Assembly (NCBI RefSeq): GCF_003576645.1
Contig: NC_044922.1
Location: forward strand, 801,961 to 865,960
Direction of reading: 5' to 3'
Source of the DNA: Ipomoea triloba
Taxonomy: Eukaryota; Streptophyta; Magnoliopsida; Solanales; Convolvulaceae
DNA length: 64,000 nucleotides
Positions 11,218-22,571 of the stretch are shown piece after piece. The position numbers and the translations under genes are program-made. Position 1 is the stretch's first letter. Each line of letters begins with the position of its first letter. The notes under the pieces were generated by a model. The model was not told the origin of the DNA. It saw nothing but the letters and a program-made list of their open reading frames with translations, and searched no databases.

Positions 11218-11902
11218 ATGGCCAACATCTCCGAGGAGCTCGCTCGCTTTGCCATAGCCGAGTACAACAAGAAAGCGGTTTGCATTCTAACTTCTATTCC
11301 TTTACTCGTTTTTATTTATAAAAACTCGTTAGTTACCCAATCTTAAAATTATTTTAATTTGCAGTTACAATAATTATATATGTGTTTCTTTACTATTTTA
11401 ATTAATCTCCTGATCTAATAGTTAAAATAGACCCCAACTAATCACTTTCAAGAGCAAAACATCACAAAGTTTGAACTCAACATATACAATCAAATTTCTT
11501 ACATTTGAACAACCGAATTTCAATTCAAAGAATTTGTGTATCAATACCATCTAAGATCATATTGATTGATGATCGATACCTGAATACAACAAGAAAGATG
11601 TTTGTATTCCTTCATTTGTCTTTTTCACCCCACGAAACTTGTGTTAATTGCAAGATTACTGATGATATTATTTAGATAAATTTTTAACTTTTTTTTATTT
11701 TTAACTTTAGAACGCGAACTTGGTGTTTGATAAGGTGATATACAACGTCACGATCGTGGCGTCAGAGGGCGGGCAGAAGAAGGTGTACGAGGCAAAGGTG
11801 TCAGTGAATGAATCGAAGAACATCAAAGAGCTTCAAGAATTCAAGCTTGTTGGCAATGAGACCTCCAAGGCTGCTGGTGGCATCTCAAGTGTCAGTGTTT
11901 GA
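11218..11902 (+). CDS. Cystatin-like protein 1, lacking QxVxG and PW loops
   Basis: Two exons, 11218-11277 and 11711-11902, encode 83 residues starting MANISEELARFAIAEYN and ending GGISSVSV. The plant cystatin signature LARFA is intact and the beta strands (VTIVASEGGQKKVYEAKV) align with the third gene of the cluster, but the 11 residues holding QVVAG are cleanly absent between VFDKV and IYNVT. The second hairpin, normally KPW, reads NESKN, and there is no N-terminal GG. The three elements that fill the papain active site are therefore missing. Small, cytosolic (no signal peptide). The intron site matches that of the other two genes. Poly(A) signals: AATAAA at 11962 and near 12060. Papain inhibition is not expected; the role is unknown. 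Confidence 0.9.
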
Positions 11903-12419
11903 TTGAGTCAAAAAAAAAAAAAATGCATGACCTAAGTATAGTACTATAAGATTGTGTGGAGAATAAAGCCTGTGAAAATAATATGGTGAAGCACCTATAT
12001 ATGCCTATGTTTCATGCTTGTGTGTGTGCATCACATGTGATATTCACATGTTGCGTTATCAATAAAACCTAGTTAAGGAATATATACTTAGTCTTGCTTG
12101 TGCTATATCTTTCTTTTCTTGTTTCACGATGGAATTAATTAACTCGGGTAATTCGAATTAACAAACTCGATAAATAAAGAACAAGGATAATACGGTAAAT
12201 AACAAATAATAAAGACAAGGAATATATGCTACGGATGGAGACAAATCTTATACTGATGGATGTTGTAATAAGATGATTACAAGTGAATGAATTGTCTGAA
12301 TGATGCCTTAACAAGACAATAATGAGTGAATTTATACTAAGGCTTCCTCCTAACCGCTCCCATAAGAATACGGTAGGCGATTGGATCCTCTTTAACCGCA
12401 TCCGCGCATGTAGCACGCA

Positions 12420-12560
12420 AGGTCGAGGTCACCCCAGGCCGAGTTTGCCCCAAGTCAAGGCTACCCAAAGCTGAGGTTGCGCCATGTCGAGGCCACCGCA
12501 AGTCGAGGTTGCCCCAAGCCAAGGTTGCGTCAGGCTGAGGCCGCCCCAGAGGAGGGTCGA
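12420..12560. repeat. GC-rich degenerate tandem repeat, about 20-bp unit
   Basis: Roughly seven units of the type GAGGTTGCCCCAAGTC stand out against AT-rich flanks. They are open in several frames because of the repeat. It may be part of a degraded LTR element, but no ends could be found. Confidence 0.6.
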
Positions 12561-12961
12561 CCTCCAATCCATCTCTAATATATCCCTCAATACTAAACTG
12601 ATATCTAATACTGTCAAAACAGACAGGGGACAGGTCCGTCAAAACCCACCATTTGGCAACAAAAGTTTGGTTCCTTGATTATTGTTATGCGCGTACTCAA
12701 TTTTGGTCACTAATTTTTTATACCTAGATTTTTTACAATTGAGCAAATTTGATCGGTTAACTATATATTTTCTTTTTTATTTTTAGTCTGAATTCATATC
12801 ACTTAATTTTGTTTCTAACTATTGAAAATGTGTCACTTTTAATCCTCATGAAAAGTAATTATATTAGAATTAAATAGAGATAAAATTTATTTTTCTTCTG
12901 GTATTTCCTCTCTTTTCTTTTTTTGGTGAAGGAAGATCCGTGAAAACACGAAAAAATACAA

Positions 12962-13069
12962 CTACCAGACTCTCTGAATTAAGGCACCATGTGCATCAAC
13001 AAAGAGCAGGTTCTCTAAGACTTCAGGAGGATGATTACGAACAGACGTACCCCAATCAGCCGCTTGCCA
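12962..13069 (-). pseudogene. Remnant of an RNase H-like retrotransposon C-terminus
   Basis: The minus strand reads WQAADWGTSVRNHPPEVLEN followed by LLFVDAHGALIQRVW and a stop. The ADW...PP..L...L..D..G pattern is typical of the end of the RNase H-like (RVT_3) domain in plant LINE-derived sequences. Only the terminal ~35 residues remain. Confidence 0.45.
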
Positions 13070-14077
13070 CTATGTAAATTTGCACTTTGTGTAAAGCACG
13101 TCTTGTAACCCTAGCCAGCAAATGACCACACACAACGAAGTAAATCAGTCTAGATTGTCAATAACTTATCGACTCAAATCAAAAAGATTAATAAGTAATT
13201 CTGATCGTATGATGAGTCAAATTTAAAACTTTAATAAGATGAATTTGGTTTTTCTTGTTTTGACACTTTTGTTTCATTTATTTGCATGTGATATTATCTG
13301 CCAAATTGTCGCCACATGTCCAAAGTGCTGTGGAGGATACATCAATCATTTATATTCATGATTATAATCATATAAAGCTAACTTTATTTTAAAGCTTTAA
13401 AGATAAAATAATATATGCACATAATATTTTGTAAAAAAAAAAAAAAAAAAATTAATGTGTGAATTACTATCTTGACAATTTATACAGAATACAATCTTAT
13501 ATATTATTTGAATGTATCGAGTTATTACACAAAAACAAAATTTATTGTGTGCACATCCTAAGATAATAAACGTAACAAAAATATACACTATGAATTACTG
13601 ATGATTCTAGAGCATTTTTCCCATCCAACATGATTCACGACAAGCATTATAGTCTACTAGGAGTACTAGGATGGGATCCTTTTGTCCCCCCATTATTGGG
13701 ACTTCTTGTCACGGTTCATATGCATCTGTCATATATCTATCAAATCATTTGGGTAGATAAACGGATTCTTAGTATTATAGTGAAACTATTGATAAATTTT
13801 CTTTTTTTTTACAAGAAAAATTTACAATCATTATTTAAAAATTGTACATTAGATAAATTTCGTTTTAATTTAATAGTCTATAAACTACACATGAGAGTTA
13901 ACCTACACACACTAGGAAGACTTTGTTTGACGGGTTTCACCAAAAGGTGTACGTTCTTTTACCTCAAGCATGAACTATATATGCTTTTTGATTGTATGCG
14001 GTATTGAATAGTATGGATATAAGAATTAATAATGCTTGGTACAATCCAAAATTAAAACATGATTGTATGGTTGTACC

Positions 14078-14177
14078 TAGAGCTCTCAAAACAGATGGCT
14101 GGGACGGAGCGGGCTAATGCCCGTCAGCCTGCAGGCCTAAGCAGGGCCGACGGACAAAGTCCGTTTTGACAGCTCTA
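14078..14177. mobile_element. 100-bp hAT-type MITE with 8-bp target duplication
   Basis: Ends TAGAGCTCTCAAAAC and GTTTTGACAGCTCTA are inverted with one mismatch. The exact 8-bp repeat GTTGTACC flanks it (14070-14077 and 14178-14185). The GC-rich centre carries CGGGCTAATGCCCG and GCAGGCC motifs. Size and TSD fit a minimal hAT derivative. Confidence 0.85.
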
Positions 14178-14450
14178 GTTGTACCCAACACAATAACCAG
14201 AGTCCATATGCATTGTAACCTTTTTCAAAAAGCATCTCCAATAGTTGAGATTTTTTGTCAAATTTCTACTTATCATGTAGGATAGAGAAGAAGGAGAGAA
14301 TGACAAAAATAAAGAAAAAGAAAAAAGAAAGGTCCGTTTATTAATTAATTAAAATTGCAATGCATTTTATATTTTTGAATAAAATTATCAATATAATAAT
14401 ATTATTGTTATTATTAGTATAGAAGGACCCCAGCCATACACTTCCCTCTC

Positions 14451-14460
14451 TATATAAATC
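14451..14460 (+). promoter_or_regulatory. TATA box of second cystatin-like gene
   Basis: TATATAAATC, about 90 bases before the ATG at 14543, in the same relative place as in the other two cystatin genes. Confidence 0.65.
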
Positions 14461-14542
14461 AGCCACAACCTCCTCCTCTTCAACAAATAAAACACACCTA
14501 CTAATAACAACACTTTGCTTAAGAGTTCTCCCATTGTCTACA

Positions 14543-16709
14543 ATGGCAAGCATAGAGGAGCTCGCTCGCTTTGCTATCGCTGAACAAAACAAGAAAGCGG
14601 TCTGCATTCCTATCCTCTTTTGTCATTTTATTTTTATTTTGTGAAAGGTATTTGTAGGAACTACTGCACAGTTTCAATTCGTCCCGCTCATAGTCGATTT
14701 TTTAGGTGATAGAAAGTGATTTGTTAATTAAGTTGGGTTATAAAAATGAAATCGTTCATGGGTTCAATAAGGACGGAGTGGGATTTGTATACAAAACTCA
14801 CATAAAACCTGCCTCGGTCTATCATGTTATTATTGTTAATTATATCATTTTAAATTTTAAGTACAAGTAATTATTCCTAAAAGTCTACAAAAAATTATAA
14901 CTCATGTTAAATTTTACTTTTTTTTGTTTTCAATAAAAAAGTTTGTTTGAAAAAAAAAAACAATTTAGTTATTATATTTGAATATTTTTATATTTTTGTT
15001 TTAATATTATCTAGTAAATTTTATTATGGGTAAATAGTGTTGGGTACCCGCATCCTATAGAACAGGGGTGACCTAGGTTTTGAAAAGGTTTCCCGACCAT
15101 AGGTCGAGGGCAAGGGCACCAGTGGAAAAAGTATAGGAGTGATTGAATAGTGAATGTATAGTAGTTACCCGAATCCATTAGCATCCCTATTCATTTGTAA
15201 AAGATTACTAATATCCAAATTGAATAAAATTGTGTCTTCCGAGTTCGGCAAATTATGCTGTGGACCCAAGGTGGACCTGGGTCCAAAACTACGTCGTTTT
15301 TTTTTTAGTAAACATATTGCTAAATATAGAGTTGTCCAAAAATGTGTGAATGTAGCGGTTTCAAAGTGTGAATGTAGAGTATAGGAATCGTGAATGTACA
15401 GTTATGATTGTGTGAATGTAGAGTTGCCCAAAAATGTGTGAATGTGAAGGTTTCAAATTGTGAATATAGAGTATAGAAATCGTGAATATAGAGTTATGCA
15501 TGTGTGAATCTGTAATAGAGTTAAAAAGTTCTAGCAACTTGTAGCCCTGTAATGTGTAAATGTAAAGTTTTCAAGTTGTGAATATGGAGTATAGAACCTG
15601 TGAATATAGAGTTTTGAATGTGTGAATGCATAACAGTGGTAATATAGTTACTAAACATATAATCTCGTAATGTGTGAATGTGGAGTTTACAAAGTGTGAA
15701 TGTGGAGTATCATATAATCATGTAATGTGTGAATGTAGAGTTTACAAAGTGTGAATGTAGAGTATAGTGTATGTGAATGTGGAGTTTACAAAGTGTGAAT
15801 GTAGAGTATAGTGTATGTGAATGTAGACCCAGGTCCACCTTGCAAGGTGGACATGGGTCCACTGCACAACAATTGTCCTAGTTCCTACTGGCTATAGCGT
15901 TTGGCGCAGTGGAAAAAGTTTGTTTTGACAGTTGGTATCAGAACATCCATAATCTTGTGCTTTAGAGTATAGCTCAACTGGTCAATAAATCCAAAATAAA
16001 TTCATAACATTTGCTTACACTTGTATAAGGCACATCCCGTAATTTACGACATCCACCAATCATAACTAAGCCTTATACAAGTTTTTTTTTTTTTTGAAAA
16101 TCAAAAACACCACTAATATATTAAGTAATTGGGAAAAAGTGTTGAATACAAGTAAGAATAGTAATATGCCTAACTAAGGAACCAGCCTGTGAATCTGTTG
16201 CAGGCCTGTACAAAAGTTCCTCTCCAAAATTGTGTTAGAATTAGTGACGAAAAAATTCCGTCGCTATATTTTGCGACGGAATATTTTGCGACGGAATAAA
16301 TCCGTCGCAAACTATAGTGATCCCTCTATTACACAATCAGCATAAGAATAGTCCAGGGAAGGAGTATTTAATAGGCGACAAACTTTGAGGCAATCCGACT
16401 CAATCTTTACTTGTTGCCAACCTAGCTTATACAAGTATTTATTAAGCGATGTCCCGCAATTTACTCATCCACCAATTTCAGCTAATTTTTGTTACGTTAT
16501 TTAAATTTTATTAGAATTCAAACTTGGTGTTTGATAAGGTGATATACGATATCACGGTGGTGGCGGCCGACGGCGGCCAGAAGAAGGTGTACGAAGCAAA
16601 GGTGGCGGTGAATGAATCTCAGAACATAAAGGAGCTTAAAGAATTCAAGCTTGTTGGCAATGAAGCCTCCAAGCCTGCAGCTGGTGGCATCTCTAGTGTC
16701 AGTCTCTAA
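14543..16709 (+). CDS. Cystatin-like protein 2, lacking QxVxG and PW loops
   Basis: Exons 14543-14599 and 16515-16709 encode 83 residues beginning [16 protein letters not shown] and ending GGISSVSL. It is closely similar to cystatin-like protein 1 and shares its 11-residue loss (VFDKV joined directly to IYDIT) and its altered second loop (NESQN in place of the KPWEN of gene 3), so the losses predate the duplication of genes 1 and 2. LARFA and the YEAKV strand are kept; reading frame and splice sites are clean, arguing for constraint. The intron has grown to 1.9 kb through a minisatellite TIR element (15249-15869), a fold-back (16236-16318) and a LINE fragment. Poly(A) signals near 16845 and 16915. 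Confidence 0.9.
15249..15869. mobile_element. GTGGACC-family TIR element with GTGTGAATGTAGAGT minisatellite
   Basis: Left end AAATTATGCTGTGGACCC, right end (inverse) TTGTTGTGCAGTGGACCC; both are followed inward by AAGGTGGACCTGGGTCC-like DNA. The interior is a degenerate tandem array of a 20-25-bp unit with core GTGTGAATGTAGAGT, a dozen or more copies. It lies in the intron of cystatin-like gene 2, in neither coding strand's frame. Confidence 0.7.
16236..16318. mobile_element. Short fold-back element with GCGACGGAAT repeats
   Basis: Four copies of GCGACGGA or its complement TCCGTCGC within about 80 bp, able to fold. The right edge CTATAGTG, read in reverse, gives CACTATAG, recalling CACTA termini, but the left edge (TTAGTGACG) is not its inverse, so superfamily is unresolved. 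Confidence 0.5.
16325..16425 (-). pseudogene. RNase H-domain fragment of a non-LTR retrotransposon
   Basis: The minus strand reads WQQVKIESDCLKVCRLLNTP and on to SLDYSYADCVIEG, matching the ESDCL...L pattern of plant LINE-type RNase H (RVT_3) domains. The fold-back at 16236-16318 abuts it. Intronic, truncated on both sides. Confidence 0.5.
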
Positions 16710-16999
16710 ATTAATTACCAAATGGTTTCTAGTCGAGTCTCAATCAGATCCCATTCGGGACAACTTTTCTAAGAACGGTTCCGTAATAGTTTAATTATAT
16801 ATATGCATGGATTGCCTAAGTACTGTATGCATGCTTGTACGTGGAGAATAAAGTATGTGATTGCCTTCAAAGTTCATCTGAATTTGTTGGCATTTAATTT
16901 GTAAGGGGTGTGAATAAAACCTAGTCTTGTCCTATGTTTAATGACAAGGAAAATTTGCAGTTACTTTTAAAGGGTATACACTGATAACCCCGTTCTTGT

Positions 17000-17270
17000 T
17001 CAATAACGGGCAACTCTAGTTTTATACTATGTTTTTATAAATGTGGTTAGAAGGCATTCTTTAAAATTACAAATCTAAATTAAAATCAACAGCATCCAAA
17101 AAAAAAATCAACTTTTATATCATATATCTATCACAACTACAAAATTTCATATTTTCAACCACCTAAAAATATAGGAGAAATTTTAATTTTCAACTTTTTC
17201 CGACCACTTTTGATTGGTGTCAAGAAATAAACAATCTTAGTATTAAATAATAATAATAATTCTTTCAAAA

Positions 17271-17328
<58 letters not shown>

Positions 17329-19740
17329 TCTGATAAACTCCTAGTCAATTGTTATAAATTTTAGTATTTAAAAAAAAATGGTTTCGATTGATCTCCAAAT
17401 GTTTATAGTTGATATTAATTGTAGATTGCTTTCAATTTTATATATCCCCACGTGTACATATTAAAGATTAGAATGTGTCACAAAGAAACACAAATTCATC
17501 ACGCAAATTCATCGCGATGATAAAGACTTGCCATGTTATACGTCTATAATGGTTCAAGCTAGAAGACGAAGAAATAATAATAAGTCTAATCAATACCAGA
17601 CAAATTATATCATGGACAAAGGTTAAAATCACGAATGCATAACTTTATTTATTTATACTTAATTACATAACAATTAGTGTCATGTTTCATTAGAATAATA
17701 CTGGACTTGATTCTTCGAGTAGTTGTCGCTCAGCTGAGCATAGTGAGATGAGAGAGAAACTAATCATGTTTATAAAGGAATAACTAGTTAAAACCATCCG
17801 ATCCACTGCAATTTACATTATTCTTAAAGTGGATATAACTCTTAATAAATTAAAATTAAGTATAAAAGTCGTCATCTTAGGGGCAACTTTAGCTAAATTA
17901 GTCTGGTTGTTGACTTGTTAAGTACAAATATGAACAACGTAACCTAGATTGTTTTATCTTATTATGATCTTTTCTCAACTAAAAATTACAGCGACCGAAT
18001 TTATCTGCATGTCCTCAGATCAAATAATAAGTATATATTTTTCTCGTCGCTTAAAAACAAAAGTAAATGTATGTGGTCATTCTATACTTAAAAAAATAAT
18101 AATATTATTATTAATAGCATTGCATCGAGGATGTATCAATGTGTGTAGTGTGTGAAAAGGACAATAATAGTTGGCCCATTGAAATTTTCATTGATAGTGA
18201 TGGATGTCAAAACACCAATTTATGACACTTATTCATTTTTTTAATTTTGATATGTAAAAATTGATAAATTATCTTCGTTTTGTATCTTCAAAAAGAATTT
18301 AGAAAGAAGGAGAACTCAAACTCTTAGCTTATTAGTTCAATATGTTGGTTCCAAAATCTTCTAAAATTGACTTATTATATTATTCTTTCTTTCACTTTTG
18401 CCCTTTATTACTTGTATCTTTAAAAATTCACATCATAACAAGTTACAAAACGGGTGACCAAGTGGGTGGAAGACTAGTACCTAAAGGTTACGAGTTTGAT
18501 TCTCACGTCAAGTAATGAATTTTTTGTTTTTTGTTTTTGCATATAGTTCAATATATCACTACTACGACTATGAAGGGCGTAGCTCAGGCCTCTTTAACAT
18601 GACGCACATATACAAAAGTTGATCATCTAATAATACAATTACATTAACAGTTTGATTATCAACTATTATCAACTATATATGAATTATTAAAAAATCATTT
18701 TATTACCCCTCTACTTACACTCATTAACTTATTTTTAGAAGATTTTTCAAACTTGAATTTATCTTTAACCTAACCTTCTAGAATTATAGTTATAGGGGTA
18801 GGTGCAACGAATCCTAAGAAACAAACCACTGCCTCATATTTCAGAAACAATTAATCCATTACCAAACAAGCTAAGGATATGATAACGACCACTCGTGCAA
18901 AAATTTTACACATGTTCCTTATTGGCGAAATGGTTGTTTTTTGTCGTGTGGAGGGATATTTCTTCCCTAAAATGAGTGGTTGAAGTGTTGCAATTAACAT
19001 ATATATAACCTGATCTTATCTTAAAAAATTTTGTTTGGGTGGTAAAAGTTTTGAGGTCGAAATTATTATGTGCGAGTTCTATTGTCATCATAAATTAAGT
19101 TGATTGTTGAGGGATTTAATCAATAAATAATAACAAATAAATAAGACAACACAAGGAAAGGACAAAAAAGAAGTGATATTTGCGATCAATTTCTTGAGTA
19201 TTACAGAGATTATGTGTTAAGACAAAGTGTTTCCGCTGGACAATAAATTAACTTTGTATACAAGAAGTGTTTTATCAGCGTCGTCTTGAATAATGAACCC
19301 ATTGAACTGCGCAATTCAAGTGGCCTCCGAGTAAAGTGGACGCTTGTAACGGCTATGAGTTGACTTTGTGTCCCCTAGACGCATCTTCTGAGCTTAAGCA
19401 CTACTAACCTCAAAGTTAGCCCTTAACCCCGTTCTTGATTCAAGTCTATGTTGCCTTTCTCAGGCTTGAACACTTCGATATCAGGATATATATGACCTAA
19501 TATATCCCTCAGTTATATTTCTACCCTATAAAAAAAATAAATAAATAAATAAAAACCTCTAATCTATGCCATACCAAATCAATAAATGAACTTAGGCAAG
19601 ATTAGGGGTTAGTTTTGAAATGGAATTAGGCAAGATTTGGTACCTGGGTAACTGCATTGGTGTGGCGTAACCACCATGTTTTATTATTGTTATTTTTTTA
19701 TTTTAATATTATCCAAATAGCATTTTTCTTTGCATAGGGT
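17000..19740. other. Intergenic between cystatin-like genes 2 and 3; no gene seen
   Basis: AT-rich. Contains an (AAT)n tract (about 17250-17326), a lone GTGGACC-family-like end near 17600, a tRNA-like B box near 18495 (GAGTTTGATTC), and a less AT-rich block (19100-19540) that could be a degraded LTR. No protein-like frames. Confidence 0.45.
17250..17326. repeat. (AAT)n microsatellite
   Basis: About 20 trinucleotide units, interrupted once near 17265. Confidence 0.95.
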
Positions 19741-19753
19741 GAAGGAATCTCTC

Positions 19754-19763
19754 TATAAATAAG
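19754..19763 (+). promoter_or_regulatory. TATA box of third cystatin gene
   Basis: TATAAATAAG, about 125 bases before the ATG at 19881; the leader between is A/C-rich, as in the two sister genes. Confidence 0.7.
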
Positions 19764-19880
19764 CCCTCCACACATCCTATTTCTTCATTCCAAACCAAGA
19801 GTGCAATACAAACAACACACACAAACACATCTACTTGTTGCCTAAACTTCAATTCGCTAAAGACTTAGTCGAGTCCAACA

Positions 19881-21233
19881 ATGGCTTTGGGAGGCGTTAC
19901 CGAGGCCAAGGGGTGGGAGAACAACCTCGAAATTGAGGAGCTTGCTCGTTTCGCTGTCACCGAAAATAACAAGAAAGCGGTTTGTATTCTCTCTTAGCTC
20001 AATCATATCGGTCTTCGTTTTACTTGCAGAAACTCTTACTTAATTATGACAGATTCTACGATGTCATGGGTTTTCAATACCAATACAAATACTAGTTGCC
20101 AACACTATTAGTTTAAACAGTTTTCTTTTTTCTAATTGAGAACGATATTATAGAAACTTTTCATTGACCATAGGGAAAATAGTGTGTTTTGCTATTGCAT
20201 TTATTCAAAATAGTAATTTTAGTATCTTAATTGTTGATGTGAGCACTATTATTGACCCTCTAATTTTTCATAAGGTAGTCACTTTCCTTCCGTCACAAGT
20301 GGTGATGGTTAAAACATAACTCATCGCCTTCGCATTGCAAGAATGGAGCCTGTAATATAGGGACAAAAATGTAATGAACCGCTCTAAGCCATTAAACCCT
20401 CCATCACCGGATGAAAAAAAAAAAAATCAATATAATATAGTCAAAACCACTAAAAGATTAATAATACTTGCATCAACATCTAAGTATTTTCTCTTAAATA
20501 TATATTTTGATTTATTTTTATTTTTTTTTGAATACTATTGATTCTGTTAAAATGTAGTATCTGATCATACATACTTTTTCAACCTACTGAAGCACAACGA
20601 GCCAACGTTGAACCTGTGACCTCTCACTTGGAGGGTCACAGCTATGCCGCTTGACCACAAGTTTATAGGAAAGCCGACATCTCTAGATGAAATTGGCCTT
20701 GTGACCTTAACGACAAAAGAACACAATGAGGTAAAATAGGGCCAATAGGAGCTAGGGCACTTTCACACAGCGCCAAGTAGTTTGAAGCTCGATGGCACCT
20801 AAACTCTTCCAAATAGGAGGTTACTCGGTAGGGACAGTATGTATGGATAGATACTAAATTGTAATAGACTCTGTATACTCAGAAAAATAAAAACAAAAAT
20901 TATAATTACCAAACCAACAATCCGAACCACTCAAATTACCAAAGTTTTGATACTTTTCAACCTATTTTTGGCTTGTGATTGCAGAACTCGGAGTTGGTGT
21001 TTGAGAAGGTGCTGAACGTGAAAACTCAGGTGGTGGCCGGAACCATCTACGACATAACACTGGTGGCGAGCGACGGCGGTGAGAAGAAAGTGTACGAGGC
21101 CAAGATTTGGGTGAAGCCATGGGAGAACTTCAAGGAGCTTCAAGAATTCAAGCTCGTTGCTGATGTTCCTGCAGAGGCCCCAGTGAAAGCTGATTCTAAG
21201 CCTGCTGGTGGCATCTCTAGTGTCAGTGTTTAA
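19881..21233 (+). CDS. Phytocystatin (cysteine protease inhibitor), canonical member
   Basis: Exons 19881-19979 and 20985-21233 encode 115 residues. All inhibitory elements are present: N-terminal GG ([10 protein letters not shown]), the plant signature LARFAV, the first hairpin QVVAG, and KPW in the second hairpin. Established role of the family: tight reversible inhibition of papain-like cysteine proteases, with N-terminal Gly, QxVxG and Trp forming the wedge. No signal peptide, so probably cytosolic. An extension rich in A/P/K precedes the GGISSVSV tail that all three genes of the cluster share. The intron position is conserved. This gene is the best proxy for the ancestral state of the cluster. 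Confidence 0.95.
20520..20665 (-). mobile_element. tRNA-derived SINE in cystatin intron
   Basis: Minus strand: A-box-like TGTGGTCAAGCGGCAT, a B-box-like region with a deletion, then GCTCGTTGTGCTTCAGTAGG and tail ACAGAATCAATAGTATTC plus A's. Confidence 0.7.
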
Positions 21234-21459
21234 ACTAAGTTATTATTCTCCATTATAACATGGATTTGGATTATATTATTGTCTAAGTACTCTTATGCTT
21301 GTAAACAATAAAAATTGATGTTATATGACACCATATAACATTTTAATTTATAAGTTATCGAACAATTAAGGCTACCATTTACTTTACTTCTTCAGTTTTG
21401 CAACATATTTTATAAGAGGATGCAATGTCGGATTAATGTAAGGTGGGGGTAACCCTAGT

Positions 21460-22200
21460 TTCTTAGTTGTCTACTTTCTTAGTTTGAACCGATCAGCTAT
21501 GGGCTACTAAGTTGATTTATCTTGTGCTGGTTTACCTTCTTATGGTCATTTGTCGGCTAAGGTCACAAGACGAGTTTCACCCAAAGCGCATCTTCAGGTA
21601 GCAACATACGCTAGTTTACCTCCTTACGATTATTTGTCAATAACAATAAGGATCATAAGACGGGTTTCACTCGGATTGTACATTCGAATAACAATTGCAA
21701 ACTTTATTGTAAATGAAAGGATTAATGTAAGATAGACTGTGAAATGAACATGAGTACATCCTTTTCAAAGGGCCTAGATGGTCTAAAACAAGCTATTTTG
21801 ATATTCTTGAGGTTGCTTTCATCTTCATGTGTACCTAGTATCTTGTGGGCTATCTAAAGTTGACATCAAGGAATTGAAGACTAAATTGAATACCTGAGCT
21901 TAATTCTGTGTGCTGTTCAAAACCAAAACTGTGCATTGGACCTTTAAGGTCAAACTTCTTGGTCTTGTCTTGTCTTGAAAAACACTCATCTTTGACATTT
22001 TACAATTTGTTCAAAGCCTCAAATACTCCGGTAAAAACAGCCTATTAGCCTTCTTAATTTAAATTAAGAATCTTTTTTATTTAAACTAATCGGTTATAAA
22101 CAATCTAAGCTAGTTTATCCCCTGTAGTCAGTCCTTTGTCAGTTAAAATAACAATACAAAATTCAACCAGAACGCACCTTTTGAGTAGGTGGTACGAACT
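21460..22200. repeat. Diverged dispersed repeats between cystatin and NC2-alpha genes
   Basis: Three diverged copies (about 21480-21590, 21600-21690, 22065-22190) of a segment of the type 'ctagtttacctccttacgatt...gtcacaagacgggtttcac', related to the tandem repeat in terpene synthase intron 4. No gene is visible in 21240-22570 apart from 3' UTR DNA of the flanking genes. Confidence 0.6.
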
Positions 22201-22571
22201 TTTTCCTAAATCAAAAGATTTATAAAACATGTGCAGAGCATATATAGGAGACAAAGAAATTGGCAATAATAAAGAAAATTATAAAACATTGGGGCATACT
22301 GCTGAGGATGCTTTTTAGTTGAATTAATTTGTTAGAGAACAAAATCGTTTCATAAATACAGACCTATGTGGACTAACACAGTAACATCTAACATTGTCCT
22401 AATTGAATCTAGAGTTCCTCCTAAGTTCTTTTCTGGTCTAGAGTCCCTCCTAATCTCCTATGTTCTTTCTACTTGTTCTCTGATTCCTATAATCCTGCCT
22501 CAATGTGCCATTGTTCAACCTAGTTGTCTGCCATGTCAGGATGTCAGTAACAGCAGCCGAGTTACAATCAG

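Larger units (their letters stand above)
12068..14440. other. Intergenic between cystatin-like genes 1 and 2
   Basis: Contains a GC-rich degenerate tandem repeat (about 12420-12560), a non-LTR retrotransposon remnant (12962-13069), poly-A and TA-rich DNA, and a 100-bp hAT-type MITE (14078-14177). A 125-codon frame at 13630-14007 has low-complexity, non-conserved character and is probably not a gene. Confidence 0.5.

Noticed and set aside
12337..12678. Several overlapping frames in both strands
   Set aside because: Produced by the GC-rich tandem repeat at 12420-12560, which lacks stops in many frames.
13630..14007. 125-codon frame between cystatin-like genes
   Set aside because: Low-complexity, no domain, no splice or promoter context; overlaps nothing conserved that I recognise.
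18440..18530. tRNA-like sequence with B-box-like GAGTTTGATTC
   Set aside because: No cloverleaf could be folded and no anticodon arm is clear; at best an old SINE or degraded tRNA.
19100..19540. Possible solo LTR
   Set aside because: No terminal TG...CA pair or target duplication could be found.
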